From assembly GCF_000717175.1 (NCBI RefSeq), contig NZ_JNYD01000004.1, positions 372,001 through 436,000 on the forward strand: a DNA stretch of 64,000 nucleotides, read 5' to 3'. A program made the translations under genes and the position numbers. The stretch is from Pseudonocardia autotrophica. Lineage in GTDB: Bacteria; Actinomycetota; Actinomycetes; Mycobacteriales; Pseudonocardiaceae. The notes below the pieces were generated by a model that saw only the letters and a list, made by a program, of their open reading frames with translations, did no database searches and was not told where the DNA came from. Positions within the stretch are counted from its first letter, which is position 1. Each line of letters starts with the position of its first letter. Shown piece after piece: positions 51,701-61,800 of this stretch.

Positions 51701-53362
51701 GTGCTCCTCGGGGTGTTCGCGGCGCTGATCTGGAACCGCCGCTGGGTGAGCGACGACGGCCTGATCGTGCTCCGGACCGTGCGCAACCTGCTGGCCGGGG
51801 AGGGGCCGGTCTTCAACGCCGGCGAGCGGGTGGAGGCCAACACCTCCACCCTCTGGACCTACCTCCTCGCGATCCCGGGCCTCGTGCCCGGGATCTCGCT
51901 CAACTGGGCCGCCGTCGTCCTCGGGCTGCTGCTGTCCCTGGCCGGGCTGGGGTTCGCGGTCGACGCCGCCCGCCGGCTGCACCGCGCGCGGCTGATCCTG
52001 CCGGCCGGCGCGCTGGTGGTGCTGGTGCTGCCGCCGTTCTGGGACTTCGGGACCTCCGGCCTGGAGACCGGGCTGATCACCGGGTGGCTGGGGCTGAGCT
52101 GGTGGCTGCTCGTCCGGCGGCTGCAGGTGCGCCGGGGCGAGGCGACCGGACGGGCAGGATCGGCCGTACCCCTCGCCGTCGTCGTCGGGCTGGCACCGCT
52201 GGTGCGGCCGGACCTCGCGCTCGCCGGGCTGGTCGTCGCGGCCGCGTTCGTGGTGCTGGAGCGGCGCCGGGGCGTGCGCCGGCTGCTCGCGCTCGCCGCC
52301 GTCGCGGCGGTGGTGCCGGTCGGCTACGAGATCTTCCGGATGGGCTACTACGGCCTGCTCGTCCCGTCGACGGCGCTGGCCAAGGAAGCGAGCGACTCCC
52401 GCTGGGACCAGGGCGGCTGGTACCTGTTGGACCTGCTGCAGACCTACGAGCTGTGGTTCGCGAGCGCCGGTATCGCGCTCGTCGCGCTCGCGCTGCTGAG
52501 CCGGCGCGGCCGTACCGGCCCGGCGCCCGCCGGCACCCGCGGCGCGACGGCGGTGGTGGCCCTGGCGCCGGTCGTCGCCGGGCTGCTGCTGGGCCTGTAC
52601 GTCACCCGGGTCGGCGGCGACTTCATGCACGGCCGGATGCTGCTGCCCGCGCTGTTCTCGCTGCTCCTGCCGGTGATGGTGGTCCCGGCGACGCGCTGGG
52701 CCCTGGTCCCGGTGCTCGGCACCCTTGTGTGGGCGGCGTTCTGCCTGACCTCGCTGCGGCCGGCCTACGGCGAGCACCTCGGCCCGCACTGGATCGCCAA
52801 CGAGCGGCTCTACTACGTCCTGCTGCTCGACCACCCGCACCCGGTCACCGCCGCGGACTACGCGGCGCACCCGATGGTCGGCGAGGGGGTCGCGCGGCTC
52901 GGCGCGACGCCGGGACCGTCGCTCGCGATCGTCGGCGGCGGGCAGTGGTACGTCCACCCGGCCGACACGGCGCGGGGCACGCTCGTGTGGCTCAACCTCG
53001 GCGTGGCCGGCGAGCTCGCGCCGCTCGACGTCCGGGTGCTCGACGGCGTCGGGCTCGTCAACCCTGTCGCCGGGCACGCGACCGGGGTGCCCGGCGGACG
53101 GATCGGGCACGACAAGGACCTGCTGCCGGAGTGGTTCCTGGCCGACGCCGGCGTGCGCGGCGACACCGGCTTCGTCGGGCCGGCCTTCGTCGACGACGCC
53201 CGCCGCGCGCTGACCTGCCCCGCGACCCGCGAGATGCTGGCCTCGTACCGGGACCCGCTGACCGCCGACCGGTTCCGGCAGAACCTGACCGGGGCGGTCG
53301 AGCGGACGTCCTACCGGTACCCGCGGGAGGCGGCCGAGGCCGCCGCCCGCTGCGGCGCCTGA
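51701..53362 (+). CDS. aftB: Terminal beta-(1-2)-arabinofuranosyltransferase AftB
   Basis: A GT-C enzyme that adds the terminal arabinose of arabinan (Rv3805c family). Diagnostic is RRWVSDDGLIVLRTVRNLL at the start of the first outer loop, with the Asp18-Asp19 pair, then VEANTSTLWTYLL and about ten helices, and a C-terminal outer domain. The coordinates use GTG 51701, the first canonical start in frame, but this begins inside the first helix and has no ribosome site. Coding continues upstream in frame to an ATC at 51599 that has GAGGAG 6 nt before it. The true N terminus is probably there (see findings). Confidence 0.88.
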   Translation: MLLGVFAALIWNRRWVSDDGLIVLRTVRNLLAGEGPVFNAGERVEANTSTLWTYLLAIPGLVPGISLNWAAVVLGLLLSLAGLGFAVDAARRLHRARLILPAGALVVLVLPPFWDFGTSGLETGLITGWLGLSWWLLVRRLQVRRGEATGRAGSAVPLAVVVGLAPLVRPDLALAGLVVAAAFVVLERRRGVRRLLALAAVAAVVPVGYEIFRMGYYGLLVPSTALAKEASDSRWDQGGWYLLDLLQTYELWFASAGIALVALALLSRRGRTGPAPAGTRGATAVVALAPVVAGLLLGLYVTRVGGDFMHGRMLLPALFSLLLPVMVVPATRWALVPVLGTLVWAAFCLTSLRPAYGEHLGPHWIANERLYYVLLLDHPHPVTAADYAAHPMVGEGVARLGATPGPSLAIVGGGQWYVHPADTARGTLVWLNLGVAGELAPLDVRVLDGVGLVNPVAGHATGVPGGRIGHDKDLLPEWFLADAGVRGDTGFVGPAFVDDARRALTCPATREMLASYRDPLTADRFRQNLTGAVERTSYRYPREAAEAAARCGA

Positions 53363-53366
53363 CCCG

Positions 53367-56300
53367 TCACGGGCGGTCGAGCGGCGGGTCCGCCGGGGCC
53401 TCGCCCATCTCACCCACCTTCTGCCACCCCCACGTGGTGCGGGTGCCCCGCTCCACGTCGGGCCCGGCCGGGGTCGGCGACCACGGCTCCAGCATCCGCA
53501 GCTGGCCCCAGTCGAAGTCCCACTGGCCCTGCAGGTAGGTCGGCAGCACCCGCTGCCGGGCCACCTGGTCGATCCACCCCTGCGGGCCGCCCGTCGACGG
53601 GAAGCCCCAGTTGTCGCCGACCTCGCGCTGCTGGGTGTCGGCAAGGATCCGGTAGCCCGGCATCTCGGCGACCCCGCGGTGCACGCCGAAGGGGTGCAGG
53701 CACGGGCTGGGGAAGGCGGTCGGCCAGTCGGTGTAGCCGGCGATGCCCGCGGTCACGGTGGTGAGCGGGGTCAGCTGCGGGACCCGCGGCTCGGTCACGG
53801 CGATCCAGCCGTCCTGACCGAGGGCCCGGTCGGACGCGACGACCCGCACCGCGTCGGCGGTCGCCGCCGCCCCGGACAGGGGCAGCCGGACGTCCCGCCA
53901 GCCCAGCCCGGACGAGGCGGTCCCGAGCGGGTCCGCGGTGGCCGTGACGGTGCCGGACGCGCCGTCCGGCTCGACCCGGTCCACGACCTGGCCGCCGCGG
54001 GCGAACTCCAGGGTCAGCGACGTGCCGCCGCCCACCTGCCCGGCAATGCCGAGGACCAGCGGGACCGACCCGCTTCGCGCGGCCTGCGGCAGGGCGTACC
54101 AGCCGCTGCGGTAGTCGCCGACCGACTGCTGGTCGGCGCTCCAGCTGCCGGTCACGCGCCCGCCGTGCGGGCCGGTGCCGGTGACGGTGGGATCGTGGTT
54201 GCCGGCGCCGTCGGAGTCGCGGAACGAGCCGGGCCCGCTCGGCGGGAGCCCGTCCGGGACGAACCCGACGGTCTCCGGCGGGGCGCCCCGCCCGGCCGCC
54301 GGCGGGAGCACGCCCGCCTCCGGGTCGGTCTCCACGAGCACCCGGCCGGCCAGCCCGCACCGCGAGCCCGTCGGGTCCTGGACGATGTCCGCGGCCAGCG
54401 AGTACGTGCCCCACTGCTTCTGCACGCCCTTGGCCAGCGACGCGATCTGGAAGACCACCACCAGCGCGCAGATCACGGCGATCGGGGCGTTGTTCAGTCG
54501 CGGGCCCCGCCCGTCGGCCGGCAGGGGACGCGGGATCGCGGGCCCGCGCAGGTGCTCGGCCAGTGCGTAGACCAGCGCGAGCGCCGCGGCGACCAGCAGC
54601 AGCGAGGTCGCCGAGATCCCGTTCACCGACGGCGGCTTGTCGAACCACGGCACGCCCCAGTTCGAGACGTACCACCAGGTGTTCGGGCCGGCGAAGGCCA
54701 GCGCGGTCGCGCCGAGCAGCGCCGCCACGAGCAACGCCTGATTGCGCCGGGACCGCAGCACGCTCGTGCCGGTGGCGAGCGCGGCGATCGCGGCCATCCC
54801 GGCGCCGAGCGCGGCGAACGCGCCGAAGTGGTGCGTCCACTTGGTCGGGGTGAACGCCAGCACGACGAACGCGAGCAGGCTGCTGCCGATCAGCCGCCGG
54901 GACACGCCCAGGGCTGCGCCCGGGATGCGGCCGCGACGCAGCAGCACCGCGATGCTCACGCCGAGCAGCAGCAGGAGCAGCAGCACCGGGAAGCGGCGCA
55001 TGAGCGAGCCGTCCCGGCTGTCCGAGAACAGCAGCTGGTAGCGGGAGAGCTCCTGGTACCAGGGCTGGTTGGGGCCGATCTCGGTGCGCACCCGGGTGGC
55101 CTCCGCGACCGACGCCCAGGTCTGGTCGTCGAACACCGCGACGAGGACGATCACGCCGGCGGCCAGCAGCGGCAGCAGCACCACCAGCCACCCGGCCTGG
55201 CGGGCCCGTTTCGCGAGCAGCCGCAGCAGCGGACGGGCGGCGGCGAGCAGCGGCGCGAAGGCGATCAGACCGGTGGGCGTGGCGGCCACGGCGAAGGCAC
55301 CGGAGACGAGCGCGCCGGCGATCGGCAGCAGCCGCTGCGTGACCAGGGCGCGCTCCAGCAGCACCAGGGAGAGCAGCGCGGCGATCACCACGACCGGCTC
55401 GGGGCGCAGGCCGTTGTCGAAGGGGATCCAGAAGCAGAGGAACACGCCGGCCGCGGCCCACCCCGCGGACCGGCTGCGCCGCACCCGGGTGCCGAGCCGC
55501 GGCAGCAGCGCGCGGCTGATCAGGAACCACGACGCGACGCCCATTCCGAAGGCAGGGACCCGCAGCCACAGGACCGCGTCGCTGACCTCGATCCACTTCG
55601 AGTACAGCTCGTAGAACCAGCCGAACGGCGCCTCGGGGACGTCGTACCAGCGGTAGTAGTTCCCGACGTAACCCGAGGTCCAGGTGCCGCGGGCGATGTT
55701 GAGGATGTAGCCGTCGTCGGGGGTCATGCTGCCGAAGACGGTCGCGCCGCCCAGCAGCACGACGACCGTGGAGTCGCGGACCCAGTCGTGCCCGCGCAGC
55801 CGGCCCGACAGCCGGCCGGTGGGCACGAGGCGGCGCCCGTCCCGGTCGTCGAGCCGGCGCAGCACCAGCAGGCAGCCGAGCAGGGCGACGACCGCGAGCA
55901 CCCCGGCCGCGACCTTCAGCCCGGAGGGGGCGCTGTCGAAGCGGTTGTCCGTGGCGAACCGGATGTCCGTGCCGGCCACCGGGTCGAGGTCCCGGTCCAG
56001 GTCCGACCAGATCCCGACGACCTGCGGGCGCCGGTCGTCGTCGAACGCGGCGAGCTGCCGGCCACCGACCGTGACCGTCGTGCTCGCCCAGTCGGAGTGG
56101 ACGACCAGGGTGCAGTCGCCCGCCGCGAGGTCGGCCTCCGCGATCCGTTCGCCGCGGTCGTCGACGGCGAGCCGCCCGGCGTCGACGCTGAACCGCATGC
56201 CGACCGCGGCGCCGTCGGGGGCTCCGGGTGCGGTCGTGGTGAAGACGGTGCCCGCAAGCGGGCTCCGCGCGTCGAGGCTGCGGACGGCGGCGCAGGCGAC

Positions 56301-56558
56301 GGTGGCGTCGAAGCTCTCGGGGCGCAGGGCGACGAGGGGAGCGGTCACGGGGGCGGTGCCCCCGCCGGCCGTGGGCCAGCTGAGCTGGGCGGTGTTCTGC
56401 GACACGGGCAGGAACGGGATCGCGAGCGCGAGCACGGCCGAGAGCAGGCCGAGTCCGGCGGCGAGCCGTCGCAGACCGGGACGGTGGTGTGGGGGAGCGG
56501 AGTCACGCCGGGGTGGGGAGCTGCGGCGTGCCTCGTCCACCGTGTCGGTGGTCAGCAC
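53367..56558 (-). CDS. Emb-type arabinosyltransferase (second)
   Basis: A 1063-residue GT-C arabinosyltransferase. The N-terminal helix is LGLLSAVLALAIPFLPV, followed by a periplasmic domain, the catalytic Asp281-Asp282 in MTPDDGYILNIARG, the loop TPTKWTHHFGAFAA, and a lectin-like C-terminal domain with QLTPLTTVTAGIAGY and FPSPCLHPF. GTG 56558 is chosen because TAGCCT lies 8 nt upstream, so the mRNA may be leaderless; a longer reading to 56654 has no support. It is the longest match to classical EmbA/B size. It ends 4 nt from convergent aftB and is divergent from the acyltransferase gene. Confidence 0.9.
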   Translation of the reverse strand: MLTTDTVDEARRSSPPRRDSAPPHHRPGLRRLAAGLGLLSAVLALAIPFLPVSQNTAQLSWPTAGGGTAPVTAPLVALRPESFDATVACAAVRSLDARSPLAGTVFTTTAPGAPDGAAVGMRFSVDAGRLAVDDRGERIAEADLAAGDCTLVVHSDWASTTVTVGGRQLAAFDDDRRPQVVGIWSDLDRDLDPVAGTDIRFATDNRFDSAPSGLKVAAGVLAVVALLGCLLVLRRLDDRDGRRLVPTGRLSGRLRGHDWVRDSTVVVLLGGATVFGSMTPDDGYILNIARGTWTSGYVGNYYRWYDVPEAPFGWFYELYSKWIEVSDAVLWLRVPAFGMGVASWFLISRALLPRLGTRVRRSRSAGWAAAGVFLCFWIPFDNGLRPEPVVVIAALLSLVLLERALVTQRLLPIAGALVSGAFAVAATPTGLIAFAPLLAAARPLLRLLAKRARQAGWLVVLLPLLAAGVIVLVAVFDDQTWASVAEATRVRTEIGPNQPWYQELSRYQLLFSDSRDGSLMRRFPVLLLLLLLGVSIAVLLRRGRIPGAALGVSRRLIGSSLLAFVVLAFTPTKWTHHFGAFAALGAGMAAIAALATGTSVLRSRRNQALLVAALLGATALAFAGPNTWWYVSNWGVPWFDKPPSVNGISATSLLLVAAALALVYALAEHLRGPAIPRPLPADGRGPRLNNAPIAVICALVVVFQIASLAKGVQKQWGTYSLAADIVQDPTGSRCGLAGRVLVETDPEAGVLPPAAGRGAPPETVGFVPDGLPPSGPGSFRDSDGAGNHDPTVTGTGPHGGRVTGSWSADQQSVGDYRSGWYALPQAARSGSVPLVLGIAGQVGGGTSLTLEFARGGQVVDRVEPDGASGTVTATADPLGTASSGLGWRDVRLPLSGAAATADAVRVVASDRALGQDGWIAVTEPRVPQLTPLTTVTAGIAGYTDWPTAFPSPCLHPFGVHRGVAEMPGYRILADTQQREVGDNWGFPSTGGPQGWIDQVARQRVLPTYLQGQWDFDWGQLRMLEPWSPTPAGPDVERGTRTTWGWQKVGEMGEAPADPPLDRP

Positions 56559-56566
56559 GACGCCCG

Positions 56567-56572
56567 AGGCTA
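56567..56572 (-). promoter_or_regulatory. -10 hexamer TAGCCT of the second emb gene
   Basis: TAGCCT on the minus strand with an 8-nt spacer to GTG 56558. Confidence 0.5.
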
Positions 56573-56658
56573 TCTCCCGGCCCGGCGGGCCGCTCGACCC
56601 GTCCTCCGGGGTGGTGCGGCACACTGTCGTCCGGCTGTCATCCGGTCCGGGCATTCAG

Positions 56659-56676
56659 AACTACATCCATGTAGTT
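56659..56676. promoter_or_regulatory. 18-bp AT-rich palindrome between divergent emb and acyltransferase genes
   Basis: AACTACAT-CC-ATGTAGTT has two perfect 8-nt arms. It lies 87 nt before the acyltransferase and 101 nt upstream of the emb start, in a stretch much richer in A/T than its surroundings (56650-56700). It may be an operator shared by both genes. Confidence 0.6.
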
Positions 56677-56754
56677 ACGACACTCTGTGTAACACGTTGG
56701 GCCGTTCGGGCGCTCTGTGGGGGACGCCCGTGACGGCTACTCGGAGGCATCGTT

Positions 56755-58842
56755 GTGGTCGATGTGACCACGACCGCCGAGCACGCGACCGTGTCGGACG
56801 CCATGCCGAGCACGGGGCCGGCCCCCGGTTCTCCCCCTGCCGGAGGCGGCGAGCTGCGCGCCCTGACCGGTCTGCGCGCCGTCGCCGCCGCGTGGGTCGT
56901 GCTGTTCCACTTCCACTTCACCGCGCTGCCGGGCGTCGCCGTGGTGAGCGGGCTGCTCGGGCCGTGGGTCACGCAGGGTGCGCTCGGCGTGGACCTCTTC
57001 TTCGTGCTCAGCGGGTTCGTGATCGCCTACACGTACCTGGAGCAGCTCGGTCCGCGGCTCACCGCCGGCGCGACCGGTCGCTTCGTGTGGGCGCGGGCCT
57101 GCCGGATCTGGCCGGCCTACGCGCTGGTCCTCCACATGTTCGGCATCTGGCTCGTGGCCCGCGCCGTCTACGGCAGCGACCGGGACATCGCCTTCCAGGC
57201 CGTCCAGCCGGTGCTGAGCCCCGGCGAGTGGCTGCAGCAGCTGGTCATGGTGCAGCTCTGGGACGACCCGTACCTCGACGGCGCGTCCTGGGTCGGGGCC
57301 ACCTGGTCGATCAGCGCCGAATGGCTCGCCTACCTGCTGTTCCCGCTGGTCGCCGTGGGGTTCCACCGGATGCGGAACCTGCCCGTCGGGGTGCTGGCCG
57401 GCGGCGCGCTCGCGCTGATGACGCCGATCGCCGCGTCCTACCTGACCACCGGCAGCCCCTACTACCCGTGGAGCTGGCTCGTCCGCATCCTCTGCGGGTT
57501 CGGCGCCGGGATCCTGACCTTCCTCGCGGTGCGACGGCTGCGGCACCGGTCCGGCGTCCGCCGCCCGGCCTCCGTCGTCGCCTCGGTCACGCCGGTGCTC
57601 ATTGCCGTCGGGCTGGTGGCCGGCGAGCTCGTCGGCCCGGGCCGCGGGGGCGCCGTCCTGGTGCTGTTCCCGGTGCTGGTCGGTGCGCTCGCCCTGGCCG
57701 ACCGGGGCGTCGCGCGGTGGCTCTCGCGGCCGGCGATGGTGCACGGCGGGCGGATCTCCTACGCGCTCTACCTGATCCACATCCCGATGTTCGAGGTCTT
57801 CTGGCTCGCGCTGCGCCGCTACGGCGGCTTCGGCGGCAGCTCCCTCCTCGCACCCCACGGCGTCCTGGCGCACGTCCTCGCCCTGCTCGTGCTGGTCGGG
57901 GCCGTGCCCGCCGCGCACCTGCTGTACCGGCACGTCGAGGAGCCGGCACGGGCCGCGATGAAGGAGCTGCCGGCGCTGTGGGCACAGCGCGTGGCCGAGG
58001 TCCGGGACCACCTGCCCGCGGTGCTCGCCCGGCTCGTCCCGACCGGCCCCGCCGTGGTCCTGCCGGTGCCGGTGGCCCCCGCGCCGCGGCGGGCGGAGGA
58101 GGGGGGCTCCGTGCGCGTCGGTGGGGCGCCCGTTCCCGTCGTGCCCCCCGCGCGGACCGCGCCGGACCCCCGGGCCGTCGCGCCCGTTCCCGAGCTCGCG
58201 GCGCCCGCCGGTGGCCGCGCCGTTCCCGATCCCGACCCGGAGGTGGCCCGCATGCCGTCCGTCCCGACCGGCCCGCGGCCGGCCGCCGCTGACCGTCCCG
58301 ACACCCCGTCCGCCCCGCGGACCGCGCCGCTCCCGGTCGTCCCGGCCGTCGACGGCCCTGCTCTGGGTGTGCCGATCGACACCGACGCGGCCCGTCGCGA
58401 CCCCGCCACGGCCGTCCTGCCCGCCGTCCATCTCGAGCCCGAGGTCGCGATCGGGCTGAGCGGCGCCGGCTCCTGGCCGGAGCGCAAGCCCCGCCGCCCG
58501 CGCCCCGCACCGGAGCCCGCTGCGGCAGTCGACAGCACCGAGGCGCGGCGGGACCCGGCGACCCGGGCACTGCCGACCGTGGTCCCGCTGCCGCTCGTCG
58601 AGCCGCCGACCCAGGCCTTCCCCGCGGTCGCGCCGCTGCCGGAGCAGTCGAGTCCCCTCCGCAGGCTCCTCGACGCCCGCAATGCCGAGCTCCGCTCGCC
58701 GCACCCGCGGCTGGCCCGGGAGCTGTCCGAGCAGCTCGTCGGCGCCCGGCTGGCCCGCGGGAAGCACCGGGTGAAGAACGCCCGCCCGCACGCCGCCCCG
58801 CACATCGCGGGCCAGCGCGGACCCGAGCGCCAGGCCCGCTAG
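56755..58842 (+). CDS. Acyltransferase 3 family membrane protein with long C-terminal tail
   Basis: A 695-residue protein. The membrane half (about 35-395) is an OafA/YrhL-type O-acyltransferase: LRALTGLRAVAAAWVVLFHF, GVDLFFVLSGFVIAYTY, FVWARACRIWPAY, and SISAEWLAYLLFPL-like segments. The remaining 300 residues have no helices and are rich in Pro, Ala, Val and Arg, with several (P/A)LP(V/T)V repeats. The first half should transfer acyl groups to surface glycans. Its location among emb genes suggests acylation, such as succinylation, of arabinan. CGGAGG before GTG 56755 supports the start. It ends 4 nt before the convergent third emb gene. Confidence 0.84.
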   Translation: MVDVTTTAEHATVSDAMPSTGPAPGSPPAGGGELRALTGLRAVAAAWVVLFHFHFTALPGVAVVSGLLGPWVTQGALGVDLFFVLSGFVIAYTYLEQLGPRLTAGATGRFVWARACRIWPAYALVLHMFGIWLVARAVYGSDRDIAFQAVQPVLSPGEWLQQLVMVQLWDDPYLDGASWVGATWSISAEWLAYLLFPLVAVGFHRMRNLPVGVLAGGALALMTPIAASYLTTGSPYYPWSWLVRILCGFGAGILTFLAVRRLRHRSGVRRPASVVASVTPVLIAVGLVAGELVGPGRGGAVLVLFPVLVGALALADRGVARWLSRPAMVHGGRISYALYLIHIPMFEVFWLALRRYGGFGGSSLLAPHGVLAHVLALLVLVGAVPAAHLLYRHVEEPARAAMKELPALWAQRVAEVRDHLPAVLARLVPTGPAVVLPVPVAPAPRRAEEGGSVRVGGAPVPVVPPARTAPDPRAVAPVPELAAPAGGRAVPDPDPEVARMPSVPTGPRPAAADRPDTPSAPRTAPLPVVPAVDGPALGVPIDTDAARRDPATAVLPAVHLEPEVAIGLSGAGSWPERKPRRPRPAPEPAAAVDSTEARRDPATRALPTVVPLPLVEPPTQAFPAVAPLPEQSSPLRRLLDARNAELRSPHPRLARELSEQLVGARLARGKHRVKNARPHAAPHIAGQRGPERQAR

Positions 58843-58846
58843 CGGC

Positions 58847-61800
58847 TCACGAGTCGTCGCGGTCGGCCCGCTCCGCCTCCGGGGTGGACGGCCGCGGTGG
58901 GGCGTCCGAGCCGGCGTTCCCCCCGCCCGTCACGCGCTCGCCGCGGGTGAGGTCGTAGGCGTCGTCGGGATAGGGCGGCGCGAAGAGGTAGACCTCGAGG
59001 TGGCGCTCGTCCTCCGGGACGCCGTCGAGGGTCGTGGCCAGCTGCAGGCCCGTTGAGATGCGCCGGACCTGCCCGAACAGGCCGCCGCGGAAGGGCTGCC
59101 AGGTCGCGTCGGCGAAGCCGCCGAGCGACGGATCGCCCCACACCACGGCGGAGCGCGGGGGTTCGGTGATGCCGTCGGCCACCCGGGGCAGCGGTAGGCA
59201 CGGGAACTGGAAGGCCACCTGCCACGACAGCGCGACCGGACCCGCCGGGAGCGCCTCGCGCAGGGGCACCTGCTGTGCCACGGCCGGGGCGGTGAAGGCG
59301 AGCCAACCGCCGACACCGCCGCTGCGGTCCACCGCGGTGAGCCGGACGAGGTCGGCCTGGCCGCCGGCATCGGGCAGCGCGAAGGTACGCCAGGTCGTGT
59401 CCGAGGCGGTGTCGGTCAGCGGCACCGTGTCCACGGTCCGGACGGTGCCGTCGGCGCCGCGCCGGCCGTACTCGGCGACCAGCGAGTTGCCGTCGCCGAG
59501 GGTGCCGGAGGCGAGCACGGCGACCTCGGCGGACCCGTCGGCGGGCAGCGCCGGGAGGTCCCACCAGGGCGTGGTGACCTGGCCGGTCGTCCACTCCGGC
59601 GCCCCGTCCCGAGCGACGAAGCTGCCCCACGCCCGGTCGAACATCCCCTCGCCCGCGGGCAGCGGCGGCCCGTCGCCGCGCGGGAAGCCGTTCTCCGCGA
59701 AGCCCTGCGGCTCGGCCGGTGCGGGCAGCCCGGTGGCCGGGGTGAGGGCCCGGGCGCCCGCCGGATCGAGGACGCGCACGGCGCGGGCCGCGTTGCAGTC
59801 CGTCGCGCCGGGATCGCGGAAGTTGTCGCCCCAGAAGGACCACGACCCGTTCGTCCGGTCGACGGCGAGGCCGAACGTCCCGACCAGGTACACGACATTG
59901 GCCAGGAGGCCGAGCACCACCATCGCCGGCACCGCCCGCAGCAGGTGCAGCCGCAGGTCGCGGGTGCCGCGCAGGCGTGCGCCCAGGGCCAGGAGGCCGA
60001 CGAGCACGACGAGGCCGAGGACCCACCACACCGGGTCGCCGAACTCGACGAGGTTGACCGCCGGTGCGAGCTCCGGCCGCCGGACGCCGACCAGCCAGGT
60101 GTACGGCCACGCGTTGGGCCCGTGCCCGGCCAGCGCCAGGGCCAGCACGAACGACCCCGCGATCGCCACCAGGAGCGGCACCGGCAACCGCGCCTCGAGC
60201 CGCCGGGCCACCGGGATCCCGAGCACGACCAGCAACGCCAGGAAGACCGAGCAGGTGCCGGCGAGCGCCCCGAAGTGGTGGGTCCACTTCGACGGGGTGG
60301 GCCAGAGCAGCAGGAACGCCAGCGCGGCGGTGCAGCCGGAGAACACCAGCGGCCACGGTAGCGGGATCCGCCGCGCCCGGGCCGCTGCGAACAGCACCGC
60401 GAACCACAGCAGCGCGACGATCGTCACCAGGACCGCGACGCGCTTGGCGTACGAGCCCATCGCGATGTCCGAGAGCAGGAAGTTGTAGCGCTGGATCTCG
60501 TCGGCCCAGTCGTTCTGGTCCTGGATCCCGAGGAAGATCTCCTGGCCGTGCAGGAAGTCGCGGAAGGCGCCGTCGGCGAAGGCGAGCAGCGAGGCCACGA
60601 CCGCCCCGGACACCACGGCGACGGCGCGGGCGAGCGTGCGGACCATTCCGCCCGTCCGGACCAGCCGCCACAGCGCCGGCAGCCCGGCGACGATCGGCGC
60701 GAGCGCGGTGAAGCCCGTCGGGTGCACCGCGAATCCGGCCGCGGCCGCGACGAACGCGAGCCAGGCGACCGAGAGCCGCGACCGGCGCACGGCCACGGCG
60801 ACCCCGAGCAGAGCCAGCGCTCCGCCGACGGTCACGGCGCTCTCCGGCCGCACGCCCATGTCCAGGGGCAGCCACCACGCGAGGAACGCGACACCCAGCA
60901 CGGTCCGCGACAGCGACCGGATCCACCAGCGGTCCGGGGCGGTCTCGCGCAGCGCGGTCGCCGTGAACCGGCGCACCGCCGCCCAGGCGATCAGCCCGAA
61001 CACCAGGGCCGGGACGCGCTGGGCGGGCGCGGAGTCGCCGGCGACGGTCTGCCACCAGGCCAGCAGGTGGTAGAACCACGTGAACGGGACGAAGCTCTGG
61101 TCGTAGAGCTGGTAGTAGTTGCCCACGAACCCCGACGCGCGGAAGTTGCGGGCCATGGCCGCGTAGTAGCCGTCGTCGTCCGTGCTGGGGGCGAGGAAGA
61201 GCCATAGCGTCATCAGCGCCGGGACCAGCAGGTCCACGAGCGCGGGCGGACGCAGCCTCCACGGGCGCTTCTCCCGCGGCTCCCGGCGGTCGACGAGCAC
61301 CAGGCAGAGCACCGCCGCCACCGCGAGGAGCCCCGTGAGCCACGTCAGCGCCGTCTTGGCGGGGGTGGGGCTGCTCGCCATCTCGTCGTCGACGCGCATC
61401 GTCACGCCGAGGTCCCCGGGGCCCGGCAGCGCGGAGATCGACGTGGTGAGCAGGTCGACGTCGGGCACGGTGGCGCCGAAGGCCGACGCGAGCCGGTCGC
61501 CGTCGAGGTCGAGCACGGTGCCGTCGCCGTCGGAGTGGAGGGTGTAGCGGCAGCTCCCGCCCGGGACCGGGGCGTCGAGGAGGACCCGGCCGACCGCGGC
61601 CACCCGGACACCGGGCGACTCCGGGGTCCCGGTGGCCGTCACGACCAGGCCCGCGGCCCCGGCGGCGGCGGAGTCCGGCCGCATCGTGGCGACGACGATC
61701 CGGTCGGTGGTGCCGGCGGCCGCGCGGACGGCGTCGCAGCTCACCCGGACGTCGAGGGTCAACGGCCGGTAGGAGGTCAGCAGCAGCGTGGTCGGCTCGG

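Noticed and set aside
53679..58292. 1537-codon plus-strand open frame
   Set aside because: Spans an emb gene in antisense and then the acyltransferase out of frame; not a real fusion protein.
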